The position numbers and the translations under genes are program-made. The notes below the pieces were generated by a model. The model had not been told where the DNA came from. It saw only the letters and a list, made by a program, of their open reading frames with translations, and did no database searches. Positions 11,106 to 22,137 of a stretch of 64,000 nucleotides of DNA are shown here, in pieces. Each line of letters starts with the position of its first letter. Within the stretch, counting starts at the first letter, position 1. This DNA is from Vandiemenella viatica (lineage: Eukaryota > Arthropoda > Insecta > Orthoptera > Morabidae): NCBI GenBank assembly GCA_031002005.1, contig JARYHS010006964.1, positions 3,286,001 to 3,350,000 of the forward strand, given 5' to 3'.

Positions 11106-12159
11106 GAGTTATTGCGGCTGCAATAAAAGAAATATCAGTTATGAGCAGCAACTTTTGGTTGGTGAATTAAAAACGAACAAAATAGAGGAACCCCGCACTA
11201 CCTACAACTGTACTAATAGGATACATTTCGGCCAACGCCAAACTTCGGGTGAAGATTGTGGAAGATCTATTACAAATTATTATATTCTTACAAAGGACAA
11301 CACATTTAATCCAAGTGAATGCTCGTCTTCTTGCATCTTTTGTGAAAAATCATATACAGAGCCTGGAAACCTTAAAAATCATCAGCGGATTAATTTAACA
11401 GAATACACGTTTTCTTCTGAAATTTGTGGAAAATCTGTTATTCAGTCTGGAAACCTTAAAAGTCGTCAGCAGATTCATCCTGGAAAAAAATTGTTTTCTT
11501 GTAATATTTGTAGAAAGACATTTACAGTGTCTGGAAGCCTTAAAAGACATCAGCGGATACATTCAGGAGAACGCCCATTTAATTGTGATATTTGTGGAAA
11601 ATCATTTACACGGTTTTGGCATCTTAAAAATCATCATCGAATTCATTCTGGAGATCGGCCATTTTCTTGTGATGTTTGTAGTAAGTCATTTAGAAAATAT
11701 GTTAACCTTGAAAGTCATCAGCGGCTTCATTCTGGAGAAAGACCATTTTCTTGTAATATTTGTAGAAAAACATTTACAGTATCTGCAAGCCTTAAAATTC
11801 ATCAGCAGATTCATTCAGGAGAAAGCCCGTTTATTTGTGATATATGTGGAAAATTATTTGCAGCACCAGGAAACCTTAAAATTCATCAGCGTATTCATTC
11901 TGAAGTGCGCCCATTCTCTTGTGATGTTTGTGGAAAATCATTTACGCAGTGTGGAAACTTTAAAATTCATCAGCGGATTCATTCTGGAGAACACCCTTTT
12001 CTATGTGATATTTGTGGAAAGTTATTTGTAGATTCTCCTACCCTTAAACGACATCAGCGTATTCATTCCGGGGTGCGCTTTTTTCCTTGTCATGTTTGTA
12101 AAAAGTCGTTTTCAGAGTCTCGTTCCCTTAAACGACATCAACGTATTCATTCCGGATGA
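11106..12159 (+). CDS. C2H2 zinc-finger gene, finger-array exon
   Basis: An acceptor (ctgtttccag ending 11,105) opens an exon whose first G completes the split codon of the 4,488 donor. After about 75 residues of spacer it encodes a tandem C2H2 array with HQRIHSGERPF-type linkers. The first two fingers are degenerate (the second lacks its first Cys). Eight follow in good order from about 11,500 to 12,156, with helix residues such as SGSLKR, FWHLKN, YVNLES, PGNLKI, CGNFKI and SPTLKR. The frame stops at a TGA where GAG or GAA is expected in the linker, yet finger-like sequence continues beyond. The protein is probably a sequence-specific DNA-binding nuclear factor; its target cannot be told. 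The exon lies just outside the duplicated arm, so no partner copy is visible. Confidence 0.8.
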
Positions 12160-12775
12160 TACCCGTTTTCTTGTGATATTTGTGTAAAATTGTTTACAGC
12201 GTCCGGAAGCCTAAAAAATCATCAGCGTATTCATTCTGAAGAACCAACATTTTCTTGTTATATTTGTGGAATATCATTTGCATGGTCTGATATCTTTAAA
12301 AACCATCAGTATATTCATTAATGAGAAAATCAGTTTTTTTCCAGATGTTTATGAAAAATCACTCATAGAGTCGGAATAATAAAAATCAGAGGAGATTCAT
12401 TTGTGTTAACGTTTAATGTCTTGTGATGTTTGTGTAAAATATTTTATATGATCGGGGGATTGTAGTAAGCTTCAGTAAATTCATTCAGATAAATATTTGT
12501 TTTCTTGTAAAGTTTTTCGAAAATGATTTTGGGTATTTTGGTGGTTTTGGATTTATTAAGTTGAACTCGTCTTTTCTTTTGATTTCTGTGGAGCAAAGAA
12601 TTATATTGGACGAAAGTCCTAAAAGGTATCAGTATATTCATTTTAGTGATAGTCTAATTTATTGTGTTGTAAATGGGAAATGTTTTATATGCTCTATGTA
12701 TCTTAAAATTATCAATGGATTGAATTATGAAGAATGGCAATTTTCATGTAAAATTAGTGGAAACACTTCTTAATG
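12160..12775 (+). pseudogene. Decayed zinc-finger array tail
   Basis: Directly after the TGA at 12,157-12,159 the same frame reads YPFSCDICVKLFTASGSLKN and a further finger (SCYICGISFAW), then stops at about 12,318. Diminishing finger remnants (SCDVCVKYF and SCKVFRK, then GKCFICSMYLK) can be followed to about 12,770 in shifting frames. The ancestral array was therefore longer, perhaps 14-16 fingers, and has been shortened by a premature stop and later indels. The stretch may still serve as 3' UTR. From 12,776 to about 13,465 the sequence is AT-rich with no gene seen. Confidence 0.6.
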
Positions 12776-13464
12776 TTTTGGCTTGTTAAAATCCATTAAA
12801 GACAGTTACATAAACACCTGTTTTATGGATACTCCTTTTTAAAGTTTAGAAATCGTTAAAAATTATGCTTGTTTTTTATAAATGATCTAGCAGTTGTTTT
12901 TAAAAGCAGTAAAAAATTATGTCAATTATGCATATGTTTTTCTTATGGATTGCAGACCACTTTTAGATTTGAGAATTTATGTATTTCTTGTGTCATCTTT
13001 CAGCGCTACAGGGAAAATTATGCAGTCAAAAGTCTTGAAAGGAAATAGATATAATTTATTTTGTTTCTGTTTTTCAATGGTCACATTTTTATTTTAACCT
13101 TTGTTTAAATGAGCGTAATTATTGGGATTATAGTTGTTGATATGCCCATTTTGTTGACAAGTAATATTATGAAGTATTATTATTTAATTTGGATTTGTGT
13201 TCTCGTTATTTTTAGAAATACCTATCATCAAAGATTTTGGTTTTGTTAGGTATTAATCTGTCTACTATTACTTGAGACATATTGTATTACTGTTTTACTT
13301 TCACAGGATAAGGCAATTATCTGACTAGAATGATTTTTTTAGTTATATTACTTGAAAAATTTAGTACATGCGCATCTCTCTTACAGAACGGTTATTAATG
13401 AAATTATATACCATTTTATAAATTCATATGAGCTATTTATTTTGAGTTTTAACTTTCCAAGGTT

Positions 13465-15215
13465 AACATCAGGAAACTGAGGGAAAGGGAGGGTGTACCG
13501 ACGCTTACAGATTATGGATGTAGAAGTAGTTACTGATGATTTGAAAAAGGCAGAGATTTTAAGTAACTGGTTTAGTGAGAGCATTAGGCACAATGAATCA
13601 GAAAAGGTAATGTCTAATTCAGAGAACGAGCTAAACAATAGATTAGATATGAAGATACTAAAAAATTTGAAATTTATCATGAAGAAATCATGAAGGAAAT
13701 AAGCAAGCTGAGAACACATAAGGGGGCTGGTGCAGATATCTTAAAGATAGCCGGGAGTGACATTGTACCTTATCTTGAAACACTATTTAAATTGAGTCTG
13801 GATACTTGCTGCTTACCACAAGACTGGATAAGTGCGATAGTAGTACCAGTACATAAAAGAGGGGTGAGAAATAGAGTCGAAAATTACAGACCAATCAGTT
13901 TGACTTCAGTGGTAGGTAAATTGATGGAAAGATTGATATGCAACCACATCAGAAATGTATGTGTGGAACGTAAGTGGTTTTCAAGTAGGCAACATGGGTT
14001 CAGGCAAGAATATTCATGCGAATCTCAGTTGGTGTGATATATGCAAGATATTTCAGATGAAATGGAGAAGGGAGACCAAATTGATAGTGTAGCACTAGAT
14101 CTTTCAAAGGCGTTTGACACAGTGAGCCATAAAATGGTAGTAAATAAGGTAAAAAACTATTGGAGTGGATGACAAAGTGATTTCCTGGGTGGAAGAATTT
14201 TTAAAAGGTAGAAAACAGAAAGTTGGGGTAGGAAATACGGTATCAAAGAAAGTGGAAGTAAAAATGGGTGTGCCGCAGGGTAGCGTATTGGGACCATTGC
14301 TTTTCGTTATTCTAATGAATAATTGTGTTGATTGTTTACTATCTGAAATTAGATTGTTTGCAGATGACATAATGCTGTAAAAAAGGATCAAAACGATAGA
14401 GGATTGTAAACAGTTTGCAGGGTGATCTTGAACAGGATATCTAATTGGGTTGGTAAATATGGGATGAAGATAAATGCAAGGAAGATCCAGCTAATTAGAT
14501 ACACTAAATAAAAAACAAAAGGTTAATTATGAAAATAAGGTGAGGAAAAAATTACTTGCAGAATGACTTGAAATGTAAATATGTTGGCATTACACTTGAT
14601 AACAAGCTTAACTGGACAGGTGGTAGGAAAAGGTTTCAAAATTCTGCACTTGCTGGAGAGAGTGATGAAGGTATGCACGAGAGAAGTAAAGGAATTGGGT
14701 AACAAATCTTTGGTCAGACCATTGCTCGAATATGGTAGTGTAGTTTGGGACCCACATTTTGTGTATCAAATACAGGAATTAGAGAGGGTTCAAAAAAGAG
14801 ATGCTAGATTTGTTTCTGGAAATTATCGCAGAATGCAATCAGTGACAGATATGATAAAGGAGCTGAAATGGGATACATTGCAAGACAGGAGGAGGATGAG
14901 GAGGGTCATGGGAGTGTACAGGGCGTATACTGGTAGGTGAGACATGGAAAGATATTGCAGTAGGTAGGAAAAGTAGTGCATGGAAGGGAAAAGTCGACCA
15001 TGACCACAAGCTGGCACTCGATTTCAGGCACAAGGGTGTATGAAAATTTTCTTTCTTAGGTAAGGGTGTGAGAGATTGGAATGAGTTACCAAGGGGAATG
15101 ATGAATAATCTTACCAAAAACATTTAGAAAATTTAATTTTAAAATTTGTAGACGTGCAAATTTAGGTGGGTGCAGGATAGGGCGAAGTTGGGTGTGTAGG
15201 TGTGTAATTAGATTA
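13465..15215 (+). mobile_element. CR1-like LINE copy, degenerate (spacer)
   Basis: A 3' LINE segment encoding reverse transcriptase pieces in broken frames. It begins in the linker before RT (EVVTDDLKKAEILSNWF), followed by finger and palm motifs (YRPISLTSVVGKLMERL; VPQGSVLGPLL; LFADDIML) and a C-terminal domain with LLEYGSVVWDPHF. It closely matches the copy at 51,582-53,263 but has more frameshifts and stops and lacks the last 60 bp or so of the family 3' end. This family is the commonest in the window (six pieces). The CR1 assignment rests on the RT and C-terminal motifs and the short A/T-repeat tail of complete ends; a related jockey-superfamily clade is possible. Confidence 0.7.
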
Positions 15216-15489
15216 AAAACATATAGTTTATTTCCTTAATAGTTTTGTCAGAACCTTCCACTTCTGACCAGTTATGAGTTGGATCCAATAGTTAGTTTAT
15301 ATTTGGTATTTCTACAATATTGACAGAATAAATTGTGTCAATATTTGAGCTGTTATTGATAGTAGTATTTATATTTGTTATATATTAATAATGAAGGTAA
15401 ACTTTATAACGAAGGTTATTTAACAATGATAATTTTTTTTCTACGTTAATGTTTATTAATTTTAGTTTACTGTTATTTTAGAAATATTA

Positions 15490-16430
15490 TATTTTCTTCT
15501 TCTCTTCGGTTTCGGCCATCTAAGGACCACGAAAAGTAATCCTGTGCATTCATTTCGATGCTTCTTTTCTCGACTTCCAATAGTTCTTCATCCTCTCACT
15601 TTGCTGTTTACTCCTTTCTTCTGTCCATATGTTACTACATCTCCTCTTCTCCTTCTCCTAGAAACCCTTGAAATTTTGGATCAATCTCCTATAAGTTGCT
15701 CTATCTTGTAGTTAACTTCTTCTGTTATTCCGAACTCAATCATATCTTTCTTTACTCCTTGGATCCAGTGGTTGCCGTTCTTACTCTTGTAAACATGATT
15801 GAAAATTCTTTTTGTAAGTCTATTGCTATCCATTTTCATTATGTGACCAAAGAAACTGATTCTCCTCTTTCTGATCATGTCTGACATCCTTTCAATTTCT
15901 TCTTCTTTGTATAGGTCCTTTATTCCTCCAGTCTAAACTCACCATTTTCAGTTTTTAGTGGTTCCCAAATTTTTCTCAATATATTCCTTTCCCTTTTCTC
16001 TATTTCTTATATTACTCCAGTTTTCATAGGCATACAGTCCTTCTGGTTTGATTACTGTGTTGTAGTGTTTGATTTTAGTTTTTCTTGAAAGATTCTTCTT
16101 ATTGTATGTATCTTTAGTCATTTGGAATACTAGTTCTAGTTTTCTTGCTGTTGATATATTTTCTTCCTTATCAAGTCCATTAATCTGAATTACTTCACCT
16201 AAATATTTAAATTTGATGACCTTGTTAATTTTTCCGTATTCTGTGTTTAGTACTGTGGGTGAGTCCCTAATATTGGTCACTAATTTAGTCTTCTAAAAAG
16301 AGAAGTCCAACTTTTCCTGCTATATCTTTCAGAAGGTTGATTTGTTCAAGTACAGTTTCTATACTTTCAGAAAGAACAGCTATGTCATCAGGGAAGGGCA
16401 AACAGTTTATTTCCCTTTTATATTTGAATG
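15490..16430 (-). pseudogene. Non-LTR reverse transcriptase C-terminal fragment
   Basis: On the minus strand frames run from a degraded catalytic box (PDDIAVLSES, normally FADD) at about 16,420 through FKYLGEVIQINGLDKE near 16,200 and YNTVIKPEGLYAYENW near 16,030. They end in ISFFGHIMKMDSNRLTKRIFN near 15,830 and a basic tail near 15,550. This block order is typical of the post-palm half of an RTE- or related LINE polymerase. Several stops and frameshifts separate the blocks, so it is dead. From about 16,430 to 17,500 the DNA is AT-rich with nothing recognisable. Confidence 0.6.
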
Positions 16431-17499
16431 ATTATAATGATCATCATTTTGTGTTTTTATTATTGTAAGCTTCTAAGTACAGTGCCACTTGTTTATGCAT
16501 TTTATGCTAACTGATTCTTAAGATATTATTCTTGACTGTAATAGTCTGACAGATCCAAAATAATTCTTTTCAATAACCTGTAAGTGAAAATATTTCTAAG
16601 TAGTTAGATATTTAGCACAATACTTTAATAACGTTATGTCAATGAATATCCTATTGTTTATCTGACATGCTGAGAGATAATTATAATATTTTTAATTGAT
16701 ACAGAGAGCAAATGCTGGTCTGATATTATAAAACTCCATCATTTTATTGTGCACTTGTTTGGAAAAAAGTATTATTAATGTGATCTGTATTTGTCATCTT
16801 TAATTAACTCTTTCTAAGTCTGCTATTTTGTGGTATATATGCTCCACAAGTCTTCTTCGAGTGTATTACAACACTGTCACGATAAATGAAAGTTCACTGC
16901 AAATATTTATTCTATGTTGTGATTAAATAGATAGTATGTTCCTAATGCGGACACAATTACTAAATACTTCAGTGTCATATTACCTAAACTTACTTCAGAA
17001 TTTATTTTTATAAGTATATCGTAGCTTAAAAGTATATAACGCTATAGAGTCATGTGTCTGTGAAGCCTCCCATTATGATTAAATATTCTGGTCGGTATAT
17101 AGTTTCAAAAACAGAATTATCTTTATTGAAATTTGGTTACTCTTTGGTTGAGTAATATCTTTGATGTTATATTGTTGCAAATATGTTTGACTATTGATAT
17201 TCATGTATATTAATTCAGAATAGTAGTTAGCGCCATATTTATTAACTACATTACTTTGATATATATAGTTACATGGAGATTTTGCTAGTAAAACATCAAA
17301 CATCTACAAACTGTCATTTATCTTTTTTTGGTGTGGAGACAGAAGTCTTCTCGGCTTGTAAAGATTTCTGGATTCATTCTTGCATATTCATATGTCTTTA
17401 AGTATCAGATTTATACAGTAACTAACAAGACACATTCAGTGCATTTAAAAATATCAGAATTTCCTTGTAAGAACGAGGATGCATCATCATATATATTAT

Positions 17500-19348
17500 T
17501 TCTGTAAGGTATTTTTTTTGTCACAAGCCTGTTTCTTCCTACATACTTAACCGAAATCAATGAATGAGGTGTCATTTAAAAGTTTATGGTCTCCACTTTG
17601 ATGATATTATATTGTAAAAAAGAAAGTTTTCGGAATTTGTCCCTTAAAAGGCAAAACTATAAATATGTCTAAAATGTTGTATTTTGTGTTACGGTACATT
17701 TATCTTCCTGAATACCTATCTGAAATCGTTTAATGAAGTATAATTTTAAAGATTATGATATTCGATTTTGTGATGTCTGATACTAAGACAAGAATTTTTC
17801 GGATTTCTACCCTTAAAGGGCAAAAGTATCAATATTTTTGCAATGCGTTTTTGTGTCACGAGCCATTTATCCCACTTCATATCTAACCGGTATAGATAAA
17901 TGGGGTATCATATTAAAGACTAAGGTCTCCGCCGTGGTAACATTATATTTTAATAATTGAATGTTTCGTAATTCGACCCTTAAATGGAAGAAATGTTAAT
18001 TTTTCTAAAATGGGTTTTTTGTGCCTCGAGCCATTTATCTCCCTGGATATCTAACCAAAATCGATAAATCAAGTAAGATTATGAAGAGTAATGTCTCAGC
18101 TTTGGCGAAATCATATTTTAAGATAGAAGTTTTTTTTGAAATTCAATCCTTAAAGGGAAAAAGTATAAATGGTTTTACAAAGCATTTTTGTGTTACGAGC
18201 TTTTTATCTCATTTGATATCTAACCGATATAAATAAATGTGGTATCAAATTAAAGAATACGATCTCCGCCGTGGTAACATTATATTTTAAGAAAGAAATT
18301 TTTCGTAATTCGACTCTTAAAGGGCAAAAAGGTCAATTTTTCTAAAATGCGTTTTTTTGTGCCTCGAGCCATTTATCTTCCTGGATATCTAACCAAAATA
18401 GATAAATGAAGTAAGGTTATGGTTAGTAATATCTTTGCTTTGGTGAAATCATATTTTAATAAATAATATTTTTGGAATTCATCCCTTAAAGGGAACAAGT
18501 ATAAATGGACCTACAGCGCATTTTTGTGTCTCCCTTGATATCTAACGTATATAGATAAATGAGGTATTATATTAAAGACTAAGGTCTCCGCCGTGGATTC
18601 ATTATATTTTAAGAAAGGAATTTTTCCTAATTCGACCCTTAAAGGGCAAAAATGTTAATTTTTCTAAAATGCGTTTTTTGTGTCTCGAGTAATTTATCTC
18701 CATGGATATCTAACCAAAATCGATAAATGAAGTAGGATTATGAGGAGTAATGTCTCAGCTTTGTGACATAATAATTTAAAAAGAAGTTTTTTGGAATTAA
18801 ACTCTTAAAGGGAAAAAGTATAAATGGTTCTACAACGCATTCTTGTGTCACGAGCTATTGATCTCCATTAATATCTAACCGAGATAGATAAATGTGGTAT
18901 CATTCTAAAAATTAAGGTTTCCGCTGTGGTAACACCACATTTGGAATTAAATTTTTCTGAATTGAAATCTTAAAGGGCATAAATGTCAGAATTTCTAAAA
19001 TGCCTTCTTTGTGTCTTGAGTCATTAATCTCCTTTGATAATTAAACCAAATGATAAACGAGGTATCATTTTAAAGACTGAGATCTTCGTAAGGTCTTTGG
19101 TCCCGTTGAACCACATTTTAAGAAAGAAATTTTTCAAAATTCTAACCTTACAGGGCAAAATTATTAATATTTCTACAACACATTTTTCTGTCACGAGCTA
19201 TTTATTTCCCTTGATACCCACCGAAATTAATAAAAGAGATATAGTTTTAAATATTAAATTATTCTCTTTGGTCACATCATATTTTAAGGAAAAACTTTCT
19301 TCAAATTCATTCAACCCTTATATAAGGGGCAAAAATATCATCATTTCT

Positions 19349-19400
<52 letters not shown>

Positions 19401-19690
19401 TAGCTTGATAATTAACCGAAATCGATAAATGAGGTGTCATTTTAAAGACCACGGTTGCTGCCTTGGTCACACCATATTTTATATAAGAAACTTTTTGGAA
19501 TTCGACCCTTAAGGGACAAAAGTATAAATAATATTTCTACAGCTTTTTTTATTACAAGCCCTTTGTTTTCTTCGATACCTAGCTGTAATCCATAAATATC
19601 ATATCGTTTTAAAGATGAAGGTCTCCAGTTAGGTAAAATCATAAATTAAGAAAGAATTTTTCGGAATTTGGTGCTTAAAGTGGTAGTGCG
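17500..19690 (+). repeat. Tandem satellite, about 165-bp monomer with dimeric order
   Basis: About 13 head-to-tail units, marked by the recurring block atctaaccNaaat..gataaatg at about 17,550, 17,724, 17,888, 18,052, 18,221, 18,388, 18,544, 18,710, 18,876, 19,042, 19,218, 19,412 and 19,580. Between 17,888 and 18,876 two unit types alternate. Type A has ggtatcatattaaag with tccgccgtgg; type B has gaagtaagrttatg with cagctttgg. This gives a higher-order period near 330 bp. Units at both edges are more diverged and no longer alternate. A long T run (19,359-19,397) interrupts the second-last unit. Confidence 0.85.
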
Positions 19691-20520
19691 TATGAGAAAG
19701 TTCAGAGCCAAGTCCCTAGATTGCAACAGCAGATATCACAGAGATGTCAATAAACTTTTATTTATTCAGTAAGTAGCTTTTCGGATATCTTTTTCTGTTA
19801 TGGAAACACTTTCGTTTGCTATACAATTCCAATGTACACATTTTATTCGCACAGAAACGAATATTACAGAGATGTTGATTTGTTGTGTGCATTTTGTTCA
19901 GGTTGGTTGTGTTCTGTTAAGGTCAGTGACAGTTTGTCGTAAATACAGAGTGTTTTAAAATTTCCTGACTGTTTCGTAATATGTTGTATGTATTTTGATG
20001 TGTACCTATTAAACTAAAAAAATGAATATTAGCCACAAAAGTACGGTTATACTTTTCATTATATTACAAGCATTCAACCTCGCTATTCATTGTATTTTAT
20101 TCACGAAATTTTCGCACGGGTCGTCTAGTAGTCTATTCACAGTAATCATCCTGCTTTTCTATACAGCGAAGTCAGCGGTTTTTCCATATTTAAAAGAACT
20201 CATGAGTATTCAGTGACTGTAGGTGTTTAAAAGTTTTAGCGATTACCCTTGGATCTCATCTACATAGTTATTCCCTTTGTCCAAAGTTTCAACTACAAAC
20301 CTTCTTGATTACTGTAGCTACAAGGTAGTTGTTTTCATGGAGGAAGGAATAATATGGAGACGACGCAAGAGACCTTTACCACGCATGGGAGTGAAGCAGG
20401 CCGGCGGAGGAGTGGGGGGGCATGGCCGGAGTGGTGGGGACTTGACCGCTTCCCAACAAACACGGGGAAGTATGGTCAAACACCTCAAGGGGACTCTAGG
20501 ATAAACGTGACGCCGCAATC
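19690..20520. other. Unassigned sequence between repeats
   Basis: No gene or element is recognisable. One segment at about 20,318-20,372 (catggaggaaggaataatat) resembles, in inverted orientation, the segment at about 23,270-23,312. This may mark an undefined dispersed repeat. Confidence 0.4.
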
Positions 20521-20522
20521 TG

Positions 20523-20910
20523 GTGATGGATTATTATGTAACTCGATGAGACAAATAAAAAATGAAGAATAAAATTTTTTGATATCCTGCTTAGTTTTCG
20601 AGATATTCTGTCTCAAATGTGAAATGGTTTTGGTTGAAATTCAGAAGAAAAAATTATTCAAAGTCAAATTTTATGATGAATTTTTATTTAAAAAGACGAG
20701 ACAAATAAAAAATAAAGAGTAAAATTTTTCGATATTTCACCTAGTTCTCGAGATATACTGTCTCAAAAGTGAGGTGTCTTGAGTTGAAATGCAGAAGAAA
20801 AATTTCGCAAAAGTCAAATTTAATGATGGATTCTTATGTAACACGACGAAAAAACTCGATAATAAGGAATAAATGTTTTCGATATCTTGCTTAGTTTGGG
20901 GGATATACAA
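20523..20910 (+). repeat. Three-unit tandem repeat, about 150 bp each
   Basis: Three successive units share tgatggattattatgtaac-like starts, then gagacaaataaaaaat, tcgatatc..gcttagtt, cgagatat.ctgtctcaaa and cagaagaaaaa. The first starts near 20,523, the second near 20,675 and the third near 20,830, which breaks off at about 20,910. Unit length is close to the nearby satellite but the sequences are unrelated by eye. From 20,910 to 21,515 no feature is recognised; an open frame at 21,185-21,445 has no identifiable domain. Confidence 0.7.
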
Positions 20911-21514
20911 CAATCCAAATTGAGGGGTTTAGGTTTGGATGCAGGCTGGACCAAAAATTAATTCTGTCAAAGCCACAATGATTACATGGTTGACATGCAG
21001 AATGGATATTTCAGTTTTATTACTACCACTTGTGGTTAGTCTGAAATGTGTCCTAGACCAGAAAAAAAGTAAGAGGACCCACTCTAGGGATGAGCAACCC
21101 AGACATTTTGTAGGCTGGTACCAGAAATAAAATGTTTCCGCATAATTTATAGTTAGTATAAAGTGTATCAACAAAAAGTAAAGAGTGATACTTTACTATA
21201 ATGTATGGTTGGCATCATGCGGTGTTCTTTTAAGTAACTTCAAGCAAGTGTGCTCCAATCATAAATGCGATGATGAGTCACTGTCTGAACAAGCCTATAC
21301 TTTTTTCAACAAAATAACTTATCACGCTAGAAGAACTCTACTTCAACTTCTGTTTAAAAGGGCAGAGGCTTTATTATTACCTTTAAAAATAAAAGAGCCG
21401 TTTCACAATTGTTGCTATTACAGGAATGTACAAGTAACTTTATGACACAGAATTTGATTCATTATTTTCCTTTACTTCACATTATTAATAATGAATTAAC
21501 ATGTGGTTAAAGGT

Positions 21515-22137
21515 AGGGACCGTGCACAAACTACACGGCCTGGTCCGGGGAGTGGGGGGGTGCTGGAAGGCTACGTTGAGCTATGTAGGGAGAGGGGGGG
21601 GGGGGATTCCAAGCCAGGCCACGTAGCTATCCTTTCATAAAATTTGTCACAGTTAAAATGAGGAATGGAATTCACAACAGCATGTGAATATTTATTGGTT
21701 TAATTCTAGATGGCGATACCGCTATAGCACCTTTCTGCCGCACGCAGCTATCAAAGAATTATCCGTACCACTTTTATGACATTTTTCTTCTGGTCCAGGC
21801 TGTATTTCAACCTAACCTCAACTGCTAGGAATAATTTTAAAAAAAGCTAGATCCCTGTACTGGTAGTAGGCCTAAAGTAGTTGTAGCAGTATCATGATCT
21901 AGAATTAAACCTATTTATTTCCCTCAGCTAATTATCTCCTTATGTAATTTATAATAGTCTGACAAGAGAAAACAGTGCAAAATGTCTTCTGGAATCAAAA
22001 GGGGAAAAAAAAACCTACTTGCTAGGTGAGGGGGGGGGGGAAGGGGGTTGGAGGCAAAAGCCAAGTTGGTCTACATGGGGAGGGATAGTGGTTCACAGGA
22101 GGCCAAATTGGAGCTATGTGGTTTATGCACGCTCTCT
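21515..22137. mobile_element. Possible MITE with G-rich interior
   Basis: The left end (gggaccgtgcacaaactaca) and the reverse complement of the right end (gagcgtgcataaaccaca) match at about 14 of 18 positions. This gives short imperfect inverted termini around 620 bp. The interior has several G runs of 7-14 bases and repeated phrases built on gctatgtgg or gctatgtag. No coding sequence is present. Target duplication was not resolved, so superfamily is open and the call is tentative. Confidence 0.45.

Noticed and set aside
11426..12031. A 201-codon frame overlapping the zinc-finger array
   Set aside because: It is an alternative-frame shadow of the repeated finger codons on the same strand.
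20318..20518. Possible gene around the GC-rich patch at 20.3-20.5 kb
   Set aside because: Open frames on both strands overlap, no domain is visible, and a related segment at 23.2 kb suggests a dispersed repeat instead.
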